Shown one piece after another: positions 57,243-64,000 of a stretch of 64,000 nucleotides of DNA. This DNA is from Candidatus Nanohalarchaeota archaeon (GTDB lineage Archaea > Nanohalarchaeota > Nanosalinia > Nanosalinales > Nanosalinaceae): positions 186,001-250,000 of the forward strand of contig JALDAJ010000001.1 in the NCBI GenBank assembly GCA_022729235.1. The letters are read 5' to 3'. The position numbers were made by a program, and so were the translations under genes. Under the pieces are notes generated by a model that saw nothing but the letters and a program-made list of their open reading frames with translations, did no database searches and was not told the origin of the DNA. The stretch's first letter is position 1. The number at the start of each line of letters is the position of its first letter.

Positions 57243-57895
57243 TCTTGCGTCATCTCTTCTCGAACCGCGTCTTCGATGTTTTCAAAGCTGAGTTCTTCTA
57301 TCTGTTTCCCGTTCCAGTCGGAGCCAAATGTGTTGAACTGTTTCACCCAGACGAACTCCATGCCGACTTTCCGGCATCCTTGATCCACTCTCGCATTGTT
57401 TCCAAAATAGGTGAACTCCTCCGCGCGTTCGTCCCGGATATTGAGAAAAGCCTGGAAAATATCTCTCGATGGTTTCTCCGCGCCGACTTCTTCTGAGACA
57501 ACGTAGCCCTCGTAGTTGATGTAGTGGTTCCTGAAAACATCAATCATGAACTCTTTCTCCTCCACAGAATTGTCGCTGATGAAGCCTATAGTTCCCAGCT
57601 GAGAGTTGCACCTCATAAGGGTTTCGGGTATCTCGCTTCCCGCGATGAACCTCCGCGCCTTTCTCCTGTACGCCTCCACTATATCTTCCGGGTCTGCCTT
57701 GAGATTGTTCGACATCAGGAAATCGTGGACCTCCTGTAGCTTGAAGATGTTGTACTCGTAAATCGGGAACCTCGGTATATCCTTCTCAGGGTATCCCTGC
57801 TCCACCAAGACATCCTTCACCGCCTCGTTCATCAAACGGTCGTCCGGCAGTAAAGTGTCGCCGATGTCGAATACAGGTGTTTTAATCCTAGCCAT
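57239..57895 (-). CDS. HAD-superfamily hydrolase
   Basis: 218 residues from ATG 57895, which overlaps the upstream stop by 8 nt. Motif I is VFDIGDTLLPDD: the nucleophile Asp is present, but the second Asp of DxD is Gly, as in some HAD subgroups. Motif II ...GFISDNS, motif III/IV EVGAEKPSRDIF and FGNNARVDQGC. A phosphatase for a small phosphorylated metabolite is likely. Its place between the two ligase subunits hints at a repair or detoxifying step in the same pathway. Confidence 0.8.
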   Translation of the reverse strand: MARIKTPVFDIGDTLLPDDRLMNEAVKDVLVEQGYPEKDIPRFPIYEYNIFKLQEVHDFLMSNNLKADPEDIVEAYRRKARRFIAGSEIPETLMRCNSQLGTIGFISDNSVEEKEFMIDVFRNHYINYEGYVVSEEVGAEKPSRDIFQAFLNIRDERAEEFTYFGNNARVDQGCRKVGMEFVWVKQFNTFGSDWNGKQIEELSFENIEDAVREEMTQE

Positions 57896-59057
57896 CAGTC
57901 GAAACCTCCGGTTTCTCATCCTCCGAACTCTCCGAGTTTCGTCCGTCCACCATCTCCATCAAGACCTCCGCGGTCTCAGTCATCGGAGTGTCATTCCTGA
58001 AAAGCTCCATTTCGAGCCCGAGTTTGTCGCGGGTCTCCCTCAGCAGCTCGAACGCTTTATCGGCGTTCGGTCCGTCTCGCCTCACAACTATCGGGTAGTC
58101 CGGCTCGATTTCTTCCAGCGCCTGGCAGAAGCCTTTCATGGTGCGATAGATGTCGGTGTTGTTTGCTGTTCCTCCTGCATGCCAGCAACCCTCAAGACCG
58201 GGCTTTGAAAGCACTATTTTCGATAACCGGTAGACCTTCTCCGTGGGCGGATTGCCCCCGTATTCAGTGTAGTTCGCCGGGCTTCCGCCGTACGATATCA
58301 GCGCGTCCATATTTGTCAGTGACGCGCCACCCCCGGCAAGCATCATCGCGATGTCGCCGTCCAGCTCGGTGTATTTGCCCGCGATTCCATGGTGGTCGTC
58401 CTCATCGATTCTCTCCGCTTTAATCTCTCTATCTGTTTTCTCCCTGCCGAACTCTGACCGCTCCGAATAGTCGCGGTCGTGCCTGTAGGACGCGTCATCC
58501 TCTAAATCTATCACCGCATCCAGAACCACATATCCCTCTCCCGTCTTGACGAGCGGGTTGACCTCCAGCATCCGGGCGTCCTCCTCGAAGAAGCAATGCG
58601 CCAGCTTCTCCAGCGCGGAACCCAGTTTAACGATGTCGTCGCTTTCTACACTGTTCTCCTTCAGAAACTGCCGTATCCTCCACTGCAGGACATCTTCAAG
58701 CACCAGTTTCTCGACTTCTCTATCCTCGATTCCTGTTCCACCGTCTCTAGAAAACATGAGCACAGGTTTTCTCAAATCGGTATCGTAGATTATAGCGGCG
58801 TAGTATTCCGCCGAGTAATCAACTTTCTCCTCGACCAGGACTTCCTCCACACGGCGACCATTGACCTCGCTACCTCTCATCTCCGAGGCAATTTCCTCTG
58901 CTTCCTTCCTGCTGGATGCGAACTTGACACCGCCGTGCTCCTTCCTGTTCTTCGCCAGCACCTGTGCCTTGACCACGTACTCTTCTCCGTTATCGCGGGG
59001 CGTCTCCAGACCGTAGTTTTCGAGAAGTTCCTTGGCTTCGTGTTCGAAAAGCTTCAC
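57888..59057 (-). CDS. SucC/AclB-like CoA ligase beta subunit
   Basis: 389 residues from GTG 59057, where the family start VKLFEHEAKELLENYGLETP begins; a TATA box lies 25 nt upstream. ATP-grasp part: VLVEEKVDYSAEYYAAIIYD, DARMLEVNPLVKTGEGYVVL. The C-terminal part has MMLAGGGASLTNMDALISYG, NYTEYGGNPPTEKVYRLSKI and AGGTANNTDIYRTMKGF. These are nearer to ATP-citrate lyase beta region (GGGAS...YGEYSG...GGxIANFTD) than to succinyl-CoA synthetase. A 25-residue acidic tail is extra. Confidence 0.82.
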   Translation of the reverse strand: MKLFEHEAKELLENYGLETPRDNGEEYVVKAQVLAKNRKEHGGVKFASSRKEAEEIASEMRGSEVNGRRVEEVLVEEKVDYSAEYYAAIIYDTDLRKPVLMFSRDGGTGIEDREVEKLVLEDVLQWRIRQFLKENSVESDDIVKLGSALEKLAHCFFEEDARMLEVNPLVKTGEGYVVLDAVIDLEDDASYRHDRDYSERSEFGREKTDREIKAERIDEDDHHGIAGKYTELDGDIAMMLAGGGASLTNMDALISYGGSPANYTEYGGNPPTEKVYRLSKIVLSKPGLEGCWHAGGTANNTDIYRTMKGFCQALEEIEPDYPIVVRRDGPNADKAFELLRETRDKLGLEMELFRNDTPMTETAEVLMEMVDGRNSESSEDEKPEVSTDG

Positions 59058-59079
59058 GTTAACCGTGTTGTATCCAAAA

Positions 59080-59087
59080 CTTAAAGC
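59080..59087 (-). promoter_or_regulatory. TATA box of the citrate-lyase-like operon
   Basis: On the minus strand GCTTTAAG lies about 25 nt before GTG 59057, predicting a leaderless mRNA and deciding the start against ATG 59093. Confidence 0.5.
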
Positions 59088-59108
59088 ATTCACTGAGAAT
59101 CGGATACC

Positions 59109-59627
59109 ATGGTATACACCGGTCGCGGCGATAAGGGAGAAACTGATCTCGGCTCAGGCGAGAGCGTGGGAAAGGACTCGGAGAGACTTGAAGCGTACGG
59201 AACCGTCGACGAATTAAATTCTCTTCTCGGCGTGGTAGCTTCGAAGTCAGAGAGAAAAAGAGAGGATATCGAGGCGATACAGAACGAGCTGCATATTTTA
59301 CAGGCGGAGCTAGCAGACATGAACTCGGAGCACAGGATTACTGAAGAAGACATCGATAGGCTTGAAAACGAGTGTGATTCTTACCAAGAAGAACTGCCTC
59401 ATCCAGGAGGTTTCGTAATATCCGGGGGTACGGAAACTGCAAGCTATCTACATCTTGCACGTTCAGTAGCGAGGAGAGCAGAGAGAAAAATTGCGGCGCT
59501 GAGAAACGAGAAATATATCCAGCCAGAAGTATTGACGTATATTAACCGGTTGAGCGACCTGTTCTTCCTGATGGCGCGGCACGAGAACCATGTTGAAGGT
59601 GTCGAGGAGAAGAATCCGGACTACTGA
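59109..59627 (+). CDS. Cob(I)alamin adenosyltransferase, PduO type
   Basis: 172 residues. VYTGRGDKGETDLGSGESVG, RLEAYGTVDELNSLLGVVAS, PGGFVISGGTETASYLHLAR and SVARRAERKIAALRNE with NRLSDLFFLMARHEN are the PduO signature with the ATP-binding residues. It makes adenosylcobalamin, so the cell probably uses a B12-dependent enzyme or takes up cobalamin. Divergent from the citrate-lyase-like operon. Confidence 0.93.
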   Translation: MVYTGRGDKGETDLGSGESVGKDSERLEAYGTVDELNSLLGVVASKSERKREDIEAIQNELHILQAELADMNSEHRITEEDIDRLENECDSYQEELPHPGGFVISGGTETASYLHLARSVARRAERKIAALRNEKYIQPEVLTYINRLSDLFFLMARHENHVEGVEEKNPDY

Positions 59628-60374
59628 TTACATCTTCCGCGTCCATTCGTTGCTGGAGAACTTTTCATCAGCCAGTTCGCACGCCTCTTCAAGCTCTTCC
59701 TCGGTCAGCGAACCTTCTTTCCCACCGTATTCTTCCTTGAACTTTTGCTTCATCTCGTCGATGACTTCTTCCCGTGAATGTTCGATATAGTCCTTCATTA
59801 CCGCAACCCGTTTCTCCGCAGATTCTATCGCCTTGTCCGACACTTTCTCCTTACCGATGCGCAGAGCTTTCAGCATCTTTCTAGTATCGAGGTCGTAGCT
59901 CAGCATGGTGTGGTGCAGTACCGCGTCCTGTTTCCTCAACTGTGCGGCACCACCGATTTTCCCGTCCGGGTGCTCTATGTCGTTTAGAGGTCTCCACTCC
60001 ACGTCAAGCCCAAGAGAGTTCAGCGCCTGGATAGCCCATCTGTCAAGCTCACGGTAGCTTTTTTCGACGTCCGCCGGCACCTCCTTCTTCGGTATGTAGA
60101 GCGAGTAAGTTATCACGTTTCCAGGTTCGGCGTACATCGCACCACCGCCCGTTATACGCCGTACGACCTCTATCTCGTTCTCCGTCACATAGCCATGCTG
60201 TACCTCATCTTGGTATGCCTGGAATCTTCCAAAAGGAATCGAGGAATTCTCGCGGTGCCAGAAGCGCAGTGTCGGACGCATCTCTCCACTATCCAGCTTC
60301 TCGGTCAAAACTTCGTCGAGGGCGTGGTGCACCGCCTCCGAGTATCTTCCTTCATCTATTATACGCCACTTCAT
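59628..60374 (-). CDS. lplA: Lipoate-protein ligase A, catalytic subunit
   Basis: 248 residues. VVRRITGGGAMYAEPGNVIT holds the RRxxGGGxxxH-type loop, the catalytic Lys is in HPDGKIGGAAQLRKQDAVLH, and MLSYDLDTRKMLKALRIGKE is the end of the catalytic domain. The C-terminal accessory domain is encoded separately upstream, overlapping by 4 nt, as in the bipartite LplA-LplB enzyme of Thermoplasma. It lipoylates 2-oxoacid dehydrogenase or GcvH proteins, which are not in this window. Confidence 0.9.
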   Translation of the reverse strand: MKWRIIDEGRYSEAVHHALDEVLTEKLDSGEMRPTLRFWHRENSSIPFGRFQAYQDEVQHGYVTENEIEVVRRITGGGAMYAEPGNVITYSLYIPKKEVPADVEKSYRELDRWAIQALNSLGLDVEWRPLNDIEHPDGKIGGAAQLRKQDAVLHHTMLSYDLDTRKMLKALRIGKEKVSDKAIESAEKRVAVMKDYIEHSREEVIDEMKQKFKEEYGGKEGSLTEEELEEACELADEKFSSNEWTRKM

Positions 60375-60643
60375 CCAGACACCACCTTTTCCAGTGCTTC
60401 CACGACATGCTCCGGGGAGAAACCTATGAGTTCCGCGTCTACATCCTCGATAGCATCTATGACTTCTTCTTCGGAGAAGTCTGTTGGAACTCCTGTTATA
60501 GCCTCTTCTATATCTTCAAGGGCTTCAGGCGGCTGGATGAAGAAATCACCGGTTATAGAGATCTGGTTAAAGACATCGTCAAAATCAGCCTCCACTTGAA
60601 CGAGCTTACCGTCCGGTACTTTAACCGAGGCTTTCTCTGCCAT
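60371..60643 (-). CDS. lplB: Lipoate-protein ligase accessory subunit LplB
   Basis: 90 residues from ATG 60643, 25 nt after a TATA box, so translation is probably leaderless; the frame opens at 60682 upstream of the promoter. KASVKVPDGKLVQVEADFDD, ISITGDFFIQPPEALEDIEE match the C-terminal domain of LplA. It is required for the adenylation step in bipartite archaeal ligases. Confidence 0.87.
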   Translation of the reverse strand: MAEKASVKVPDGKLVQVEADFDDVFNQISITGDFFIQPPEALEDIEEAITGVPTDFSEEEVIDAIEDVDAELIGFSPEHVVEALEKVVSG

Positions 60644-60665
60644 ACGTAGAACGGTTAAATCCCAA

Positions 60666-60673
60666 TTTATATA
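60666..60673 (-). promoter_or_regulatory. TATA box of the lplB-lplA operon
   Basis: TATATAAA on the minus strand, 25 nt upstream of ATG 60643. A clear leaderless arrangement. Confidence 0.65.
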
Positions 60674-60699
60674 GGTTGTCAAGACTAACTTCCGGTTAA

Positions 60700-61446
60700 A
60701 TGGGTCAGGTAGAGGGAATATCTTACCGTACAGAGAAAGGGGAAGGAACTCCTCTAGTCTTCATACACGGGTGGCTATGCTCGAAGGAGACCTGGGAACC
60801 TATAGATGACGAGCTTGAAATCGATAATCCGAAGGTGTTCTACGATTTGCGCTGTCACGGCGAATCCTCCTGTTCAAAATTCGACTTTGATATCCTGGCA
60901 GAGGATCTCAAAACCGTTATAGAAGAGCTCGGACTGGAGAATCCGGTACTGGTCGGGGACTCGATGGGAGGTATGGTTGCATTGACCTATGCCGTCCAGT
61001 ACGACGGTTTTTCAGGACTCTTTCTAACCGGGACCTGTGCCTCAACACCTGAACCCGAGAACTACTCGCCGCGTTTCTTCCTCGAAAAATTCGGTTCTAT
61101 GGACCGGCGTGCGTGGGCGATAGAGATAATCGAGAACTATGCCTCTGACACAGATAACGTGGAGGCGAAGGATGCAGCCCGTAAGACCCTTATAGAGGCG
61201 GGAGACACCGAAGTGATCTATGGTTTAGGTTCGATGATAAGCTACGATTTGAGAGACAGGTTAGAAGAGTTAGACACGTCTGCCGCGGTCGTGGCAGGAA
61301 AGAAAGACGGAGCGATAACTATGGAAAAATCAAAAGAACTAGCAGAGATTCTTGACGCAGAGTTACATAAAATCGATGCCACACACCTGATGTTCTCAGA
61401 GAAACCGGGAAAGATAGCCAGTTTACTTGAAAACTTCCTCTCCTGA
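60700..61446 (+). CDS. Alpha/beta hydrolase
   Basis: 248 residues. VFIHGWLCSKETWEPIDDEL (oxyanion region), VGDSMGGMVALTYAVQ (nucleophile Ser), [18 protein letters not shown] (Asp) and KIDATHLMFSEKPG (His) form a complete triad. It resembles the pimeloyl-ACP esterase/haloperoxidase group; the substrate is open. It lies between two lipoate-ligase loci; a lipoyl-related esterase is conceivable but unproven. Confidence 0.87.
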   Translation: MGQVEGISYRTEKGEGTPLVFIHGWLCSKETWEPIDDELEIDNPKVFYDLRCHGESSCSKFDFDILAEDLKTVIEELGLENPVLVGDSMGGMVALTYAVQYDGFSGLFLTGTCASTPEPENYSPRFFLEKFGSMDRRAWAIEIIENYASDTDNVEAKDAARKTLIEAGDTEVIYGLGSMISYDLRDRLEELDTSAAVVAGKKDGAITMEKSKELAEILDAELHKIDATHLMFSEKPGKIASLLENFLS

Positions 61447-62322
61447 TTCTAAATCTTCAAATCCGTCATATCTACCCTGTAGAGAGAACCTGTTCCTGCT
61501 GTCTCCTGTCAGGAGGCAGAAGCCACGGTAATCCCTGCCTTCACCATCCACAGGATTTTCCAGCCACTCGTCTGTCGAGTAACGTTCCCTTCTCCAGTAA
61601 TCCATACCATCATCTGTAAGACTCTCCTCCCTATACTCAAAGGGAAACTTGTCGGCGATATGGTCCAGGAAGTGCTCCTGGTAAGACTCCTTCAATCCCG
61701 TCCTGTTTAACGCCGGATCCTCCGAAAGCGCTGGTAGGCGCTCTATATACTTTTTCTCTTCTACTTGGTGCTCCTCGCCGTCCCTGAGCCTTATCCACCT
61801 TTCCAGGTCCTCCGCAGGCCACTCCTCGAGAGAGACCATGCCAACGAAAAGGATTGAACCTGAATCATAGTCTACGTAAGTGCTGTTGCCTGACAGGGGC
61901 TTACCATCCAGCAGAACACATAGCTCGTCACTGTCTTCCGCGAGACCCAACCTCTCCTGTTCAACGCCAACATCCACGCAACTATCGATAATCGAAGGTC
62001 CTATGTAGCGTTCGAACAAGTCCTCTTTACGTCCCGGATACTCTCCTGACTCCGGGAGCGCTATCGCGTAGTGGAAGTCTCCCGGCTTTATCATTATCGC
62101 GGAGCCACCGGTCAGCCTCCTGTTAAGCGGCAGACCGTCACCCTTTATCTCCCCCTGATTCACGTGATTCAGGGGTTCCGATCTTGCAAGAGAGATTCCT
62201 TCTTTACTGAACTCCGAGACATCGACGACAGGCATACCTTCTCTCGCCCGGCTGAGATGGCGATTGTAAGCCGAGAAGACCTTCTCTATATCGCCTTCTA
62301 TACTCTGTAGTTCCGCGTCCAT
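61423..62322 (-). CDS. Second lipoate/biotin ligase-fold protein
   Basis: 299 residues from ATG 62322. RRLTGGSAIMIKPGDFHYAI is the LplA-type loop and LLDGKPLSGNSTYVDYDSGS carries a lysine at the catalytic position. The C-terminal third has no counterpart in the first LplA. It may be an octanoyl/lipoyl transferase or amidotransferase with another target. The 3' end overlaps the convergent hydrolase gene by 24 nt. Confidence 0.72.
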   Translation of the reverse strand: MDAELQSIEGDIEKVFSAYNRHLSRAREGMPVVDVSEFSKEGISLARSEPLNHVNQGEIKGDGLPLNRRLTGGSAIMIKPGDFHYAIALPESGEYPGRKEDLFERYIGPSIIDSCVDVGVEQERLGLAEDSDELCVLLDGKPLSGNSTYVDYDSGSILFVGMVSLEEWPAEDLERWIRLRDGEEHQVEEKKYIERLPALSEDPALNRTGLKESYQEHFLDHIADKFPFEYREESLTDDGMDYWRRERYSTDEWLENPVDGEGRDYRGFCLLTGDSRNRFSLQGRYDGFEDLESGEEVFK

Positions 62323-62356
62323 CTTTAACCGTAGATGAAAATAGGCGACACTACCT

Positions 62357-62366
62357 GTTAAAAAAC
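62357..62366 (+). promoter_or_regulatory. TATA box upstream of tRNA-Leu(TAG) and its 5' copy
   Basis: GTTAAAAAAC lies 44 nt before the partial copy at 62401, the normal tRNA-promoter spacing here, but 110 nt before the tRNA itself. Confidence 0.5.
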
Positions 62367-62400
62367 TAGTCACCAACTCAGTTTACAGTATTCTCCATAC

Positions 62401-62466
62401 GCGGGGGTAGCCAAGAATAGCTTGCCAACCCCCTCCTCAAAAACAATAGGCAAGCCTTTACCCCAT
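62401..62466 (+). repeat. 66-bp element with 5'-end copy of tRNA-Leu(TAG)
   Basis: GCGGGGGTAGCCAAG, the first 15 nt of the tRNA, is present at 62401 and again at 62467. The first copy pairs with CTTGCCAACCCCC right behind it (11 pairs, two mismatches, loop AATAG), so it forms a long hairpin that also contains antisense to the tRNA 5' end. Confidence 0.65.
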
Positions 62467-62549
62467 GCGGGGGTAGCCAAGTGGCCAAAGGCGCAGGATT
62501 TAGGCTCCTGTCCTGCAGAGGTTCGCAGGTTCGAATCCTGTCCCCCGCA
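62467..62549 (+). tRNA. tRNA-Leu (anticodon TAG)
   Basis: 83 nt, no intron. Acceptor GCGGGGG with CCCCCGC, discriminator A; anticodon stem CAGGA-TTTAGGC-TCCTG, anticodon TAG; T arm GCAGG-TTCGAAT-CCTGT with a terminal G-T pair. CCA not encoded. Confidence 0.93.
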
Positions 62550-62615
62550 CTATTACATCTCGCTCAAGACAGCGACCTGCAAACATTCCATGTTTGCTCT
62601 ATCTCAAAAGATGTC

Positions 62616-63266
62616 TCAGGAAGCCTCCGGCAACAGTTCTGGGAGAACATCTTGAGCGGTATAGGGTGATACTGCAAAGCCTGTGTCCGGTCCCTGTCTG
62701 GCACTGATTATACCTGCTACTTCTCCTTCTTGAGTTATCATAGGTCCGCCTGAATTACCTGGTCGTATAGATGCCTCTATCCTCACCGCGTCCTCTATTG
62801 TAACACCTTCCTGGGTCATGACGGAATGGTTTAAGCCACTTACTTCTCCTATAGTAGTCTTCTTCCCCTGTCCGTGCGGATTACCTATTATAAGCAGTTC
62901 CTGGTTCTTTTCCGGAAGCTCTTCAGCTATCTCAAGTTCATCGGCTTCAGACGGTATTTCCTCCATTTCCAGCACTGCTAGGTCGCTGTCGTAGTCCCTG
63001 CCTACAATCTCCGCATTTTTCCATTCTCCCTCACCGAAGCTTACGTGTATTGTTCCCAGAGGATTGTTTCTAGGGGCTACAACATGGTTATTTGTAACGA
63101 TGTAGTTTGACTCGTAAACAAAACCTGATCCCATATTCAGCTCCTCCCCTCCCCACCCCTTGATTTCGACCACAGATTCGCTATAACTCTCGTCAAAGCC
63201 CTCAATCTCTGCTGCTGCAGGATACACCAGAAAAGCCACGATAACTAGGAGATAGACCGGTTTCAT
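62616..63266 (-). CDS. Secreted trypsin-like serine protease (HtrA-type domain)
   Basis: 216 residues. Signal peptide KPVYLLVIVAFLVYPAAAEI. Triad: His in YIVTNNHVVAPRN, Asp in GRDYDSDLAVLEMEE, Ser in ASIRPGNSGGPMITQEG. There is no PDZ domain, so it is only the protease part of a DegP/HtrA-like protein. It should act outside the membrane, perhaps on surface or host proteins. Directly downstream lies tRNA-Leu on the other strand. Confidence 0.88.
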   Translation of the reverse strand: MKPVYLLVIVAFLVYPAAAEIEGFDESYSESVVEIKGWGGEELNMGSGFVYESNYIVTNNHVVAPRNNPLGTIHVSFGEGEWKNAEIVGRDYDSDLAVLEMEEIPSEADELEIAEELPEKNQELLIIGNPHGQGKKTTIGEVSGLNHSVMTQEGVTIEDAVRIEASIRPGNSGGPMITQEGEVAGIISARQGPDTGFAVSPYTAQDVLPELLPEAS

Positions 63267-63360
63267 TGTCTTATCTATCTATATTTCTCAGTTTTGAAGA
63301 ACTCCTGTAGCGTATGTAATATTTGACGCTATATCAATTCCAGAAGAATCATATAAACCC

Positions 63361-63687
63361 TTAATAGTCATCTTCATCCTCTCTTACCTCATCCCAGAGT
63401 TCATCGAGACCGTTCTCACGGTATACCTCTCCTACCCTGTCATGCATTCCATCCATTAAACCTTCAAGCCCTTTGGCACCTACCACTGCACCGAGCATGA
63501 ACGCGCTGACAGAGTTATAATCAGAATAACTGTATAGCAATCCTGTAGCGGCTACCGGCTGGTACGTTTCTTGTCCAGCATTCCCAGGAAGTTTCCCTGC
63601 ATCATCAAGCAACCGCAGGGAACCGGCTATGCTAGCTGAAATCGTGGCTCCGGCTAGAAAGCTCCCTGCATACACAGAATCCTCCAT
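63361..63687 (-). CDS. Small membrane-associated hypothetical protein
   Basis: 108 residues. Weakly hydrophobic glycine/alanine-rich segments (GSFLAGATISASIAGSL and SVSAFMLGAVVGAKGLEGLM) could be two membrane helices; the end is acidic (DEVREDEDDY). Family not recognised. Six nt after the DUF502 gene on the same strand, probably co-transcribed. Confidence 0.5.
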   Translation of the reverse strand: MEDSVYAGSFLAGATISASIAGSLRLLDDAGKLPGNAGQETYQPVAATGLLYSYSDYNSVSAFMLGAVVGAKGLEGLMDGMHDRVGEVYRENGLDELWDEVREDEDDY

Positions 63688-63693
63688 CGGAAA

Positions 63694-64000
63694 TCACGGG
63701 TCGATGTGCCTCCCTTTTCCAGTCACCTGTTTCTGTTCAAACCCGGCGCCGAAACCGGCGCTCAGGACGCGGGTTATAGCCTCAGTTTTCGTCTCATCGG
63801 TTCTCGTCACCCATTGCTCATCTATCTCAACGAGGAAACCGGAGGTTATATTCGGGGAGGTCGGTATAAATACAAGGTTTTGTCCTCTTTTGCACCCGTT
63901 ACCAGTCTCAAACCCGGTGATTTTCATCCCTCCTAGGTCAACTTTAACCGGGTGCCCGAAGTCAGAGCTTCCGAGGACTGTGTCAGCAGTTGTCTTTGTT
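63694..64000 (-). CDS. DUF502-family membrane protein, C-terminal part (5' end outside window)
   Basis: The frame stays open to the window edge. DFGHPVKVDLGGMKITGFET and LVFIPTSPNITSGFLVEIDE, then KTEAITRVLSAGF, match the soluble half of DUF502 proteins (VFVPTTPNPTSGF motif), which usually have two membrane helices before it. The function of the family is unknown. The visible ATG at 63927 is internal. Confidence 0.78.
   Translation of the reverse strand, partial: TKTTADTVLGSSDFGHPVKVDLGGMKITGFETGNGCKRGQNLVFIPTSPNITSGFLVEIDEQWVTRTDETKTEAITRVLSAGFGAGFEQKQVTGKGRHIDP

Noticed and set aside
55251-59057. Plain succinyl-CoA synthetase plus citrate synthase
   Set aside because: The lyase gene is far too short for citrate synthase and matches the citryl-CoA lyase part of ATP-citrate lyase; the beta subunit motifs are also ACL-like. 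A tree is still needed.
62451-62460. DtxR-type box upstream of tRNA-Leu(TAG)
   Set aside because: AGGC-AA-GCCT matches the core, but the outer bases do not pair and it lies inside the tRNA-flanking element.

Overview
The window looks like a piece of a small, salt-adapted archaeal chromosome, most likely from the Nanohaloarchaeota (DPANN). The ribosomal proteins are archaeal (S6e, S4e, S24e, L18e, L19e, L32e). The information machinery includes aIF2-gamma, Rpb7, Spt4, Rpb3, Rpb10, Cbf5, Rpp29 and Lhr. Proteins are strongly acidic, and there is a TrkA/TrkH potassium pair and a halocyanin-like cupredoxin. Genes are packed with 1-8 nt overlaps, and many promoters place a TATA box about 25 nt before the start codon (leaderless). 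The taxon is inferred from these traits and was not tested by a search.

Layout. 1-1242: end of an Lhr-type helicase. 1275-8361: a MoxR / DUF58 / von Willebrand A membrane operon. 8401-13698: phosphoesterase, MFS transporter, small proteins, a histone-fold protein with a coiled-coil tail, an HTH regulator and a giant surface protein. 13748-15843: TrkA-TrkH. 15950-17564: S6e and aIF2-gamma. 17607-22999: an unusual island with an MscS channel fused to a C39-peptidase-like domain, three RimK-type ATP-grasp ligases and a DUF1704/MATCAP-like metallopeptidase. 23086-27687: PIN, RNA polymerase and Spt4 genes, S24e, L29, SUI1, Rpp29 and small accessory genes. 27704-30811: accessory insert inside the ribosomal cluster. 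30871-41022: a structured RNA candidate, then S17 to SecY, a DUF106/EMC3-like insertase and Cbf5. 41056-47063: DHH protein, tRNA-Ser, cupredoxin, an acetolactate synthase/aldehyde dehydrogenase operon with its regulator, and a DtxR-like regulator. 47211-51962: tRNA-Gln, parvulin, S13-S4-S11-RpoD, tRNA-Leu, L18e-L13-S9-RpoN. 52499-54742: a long coiled-coil protein. 54781: tRNA-Glu. 54933-59057: an operon encoding what looks like a split ATP-citrate lyase (AclB/SucC-like, AclA/SucD-like, citryl-CoA lyase). 59109-64000: cobalamin adenosyltransferase, bipartite lipoate ligase plus a second ligase-like protein, hydrolase, tRNA-Leu, secreted protease and a DUF502 protein.

The most unusual signal is a family of small two-hairpin elements, most often exactly 56 bp long. 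They sit at stop/start junctions of ribosomal operons and at the ends of tRNA genes. In each case a piece of the target (the start codon, or the 5' or 3' end of the tRNA) is repeated on the other side. Hairpins of the same shape occur inside three tRNA introns. All five tRNA genes here are flanked by such a partial copy. At the two loci with a 5' copy, the promoter sits at normal distance from the copy rather than from the tRNA, which argues for insertion with target duplication.

Functionally, the window mixes core translation and transcription genes with accessory sets for turgor and ion balance, acetyl-CoA metabolism with lipoylation, and a putative peptide-tagging/untagging system.
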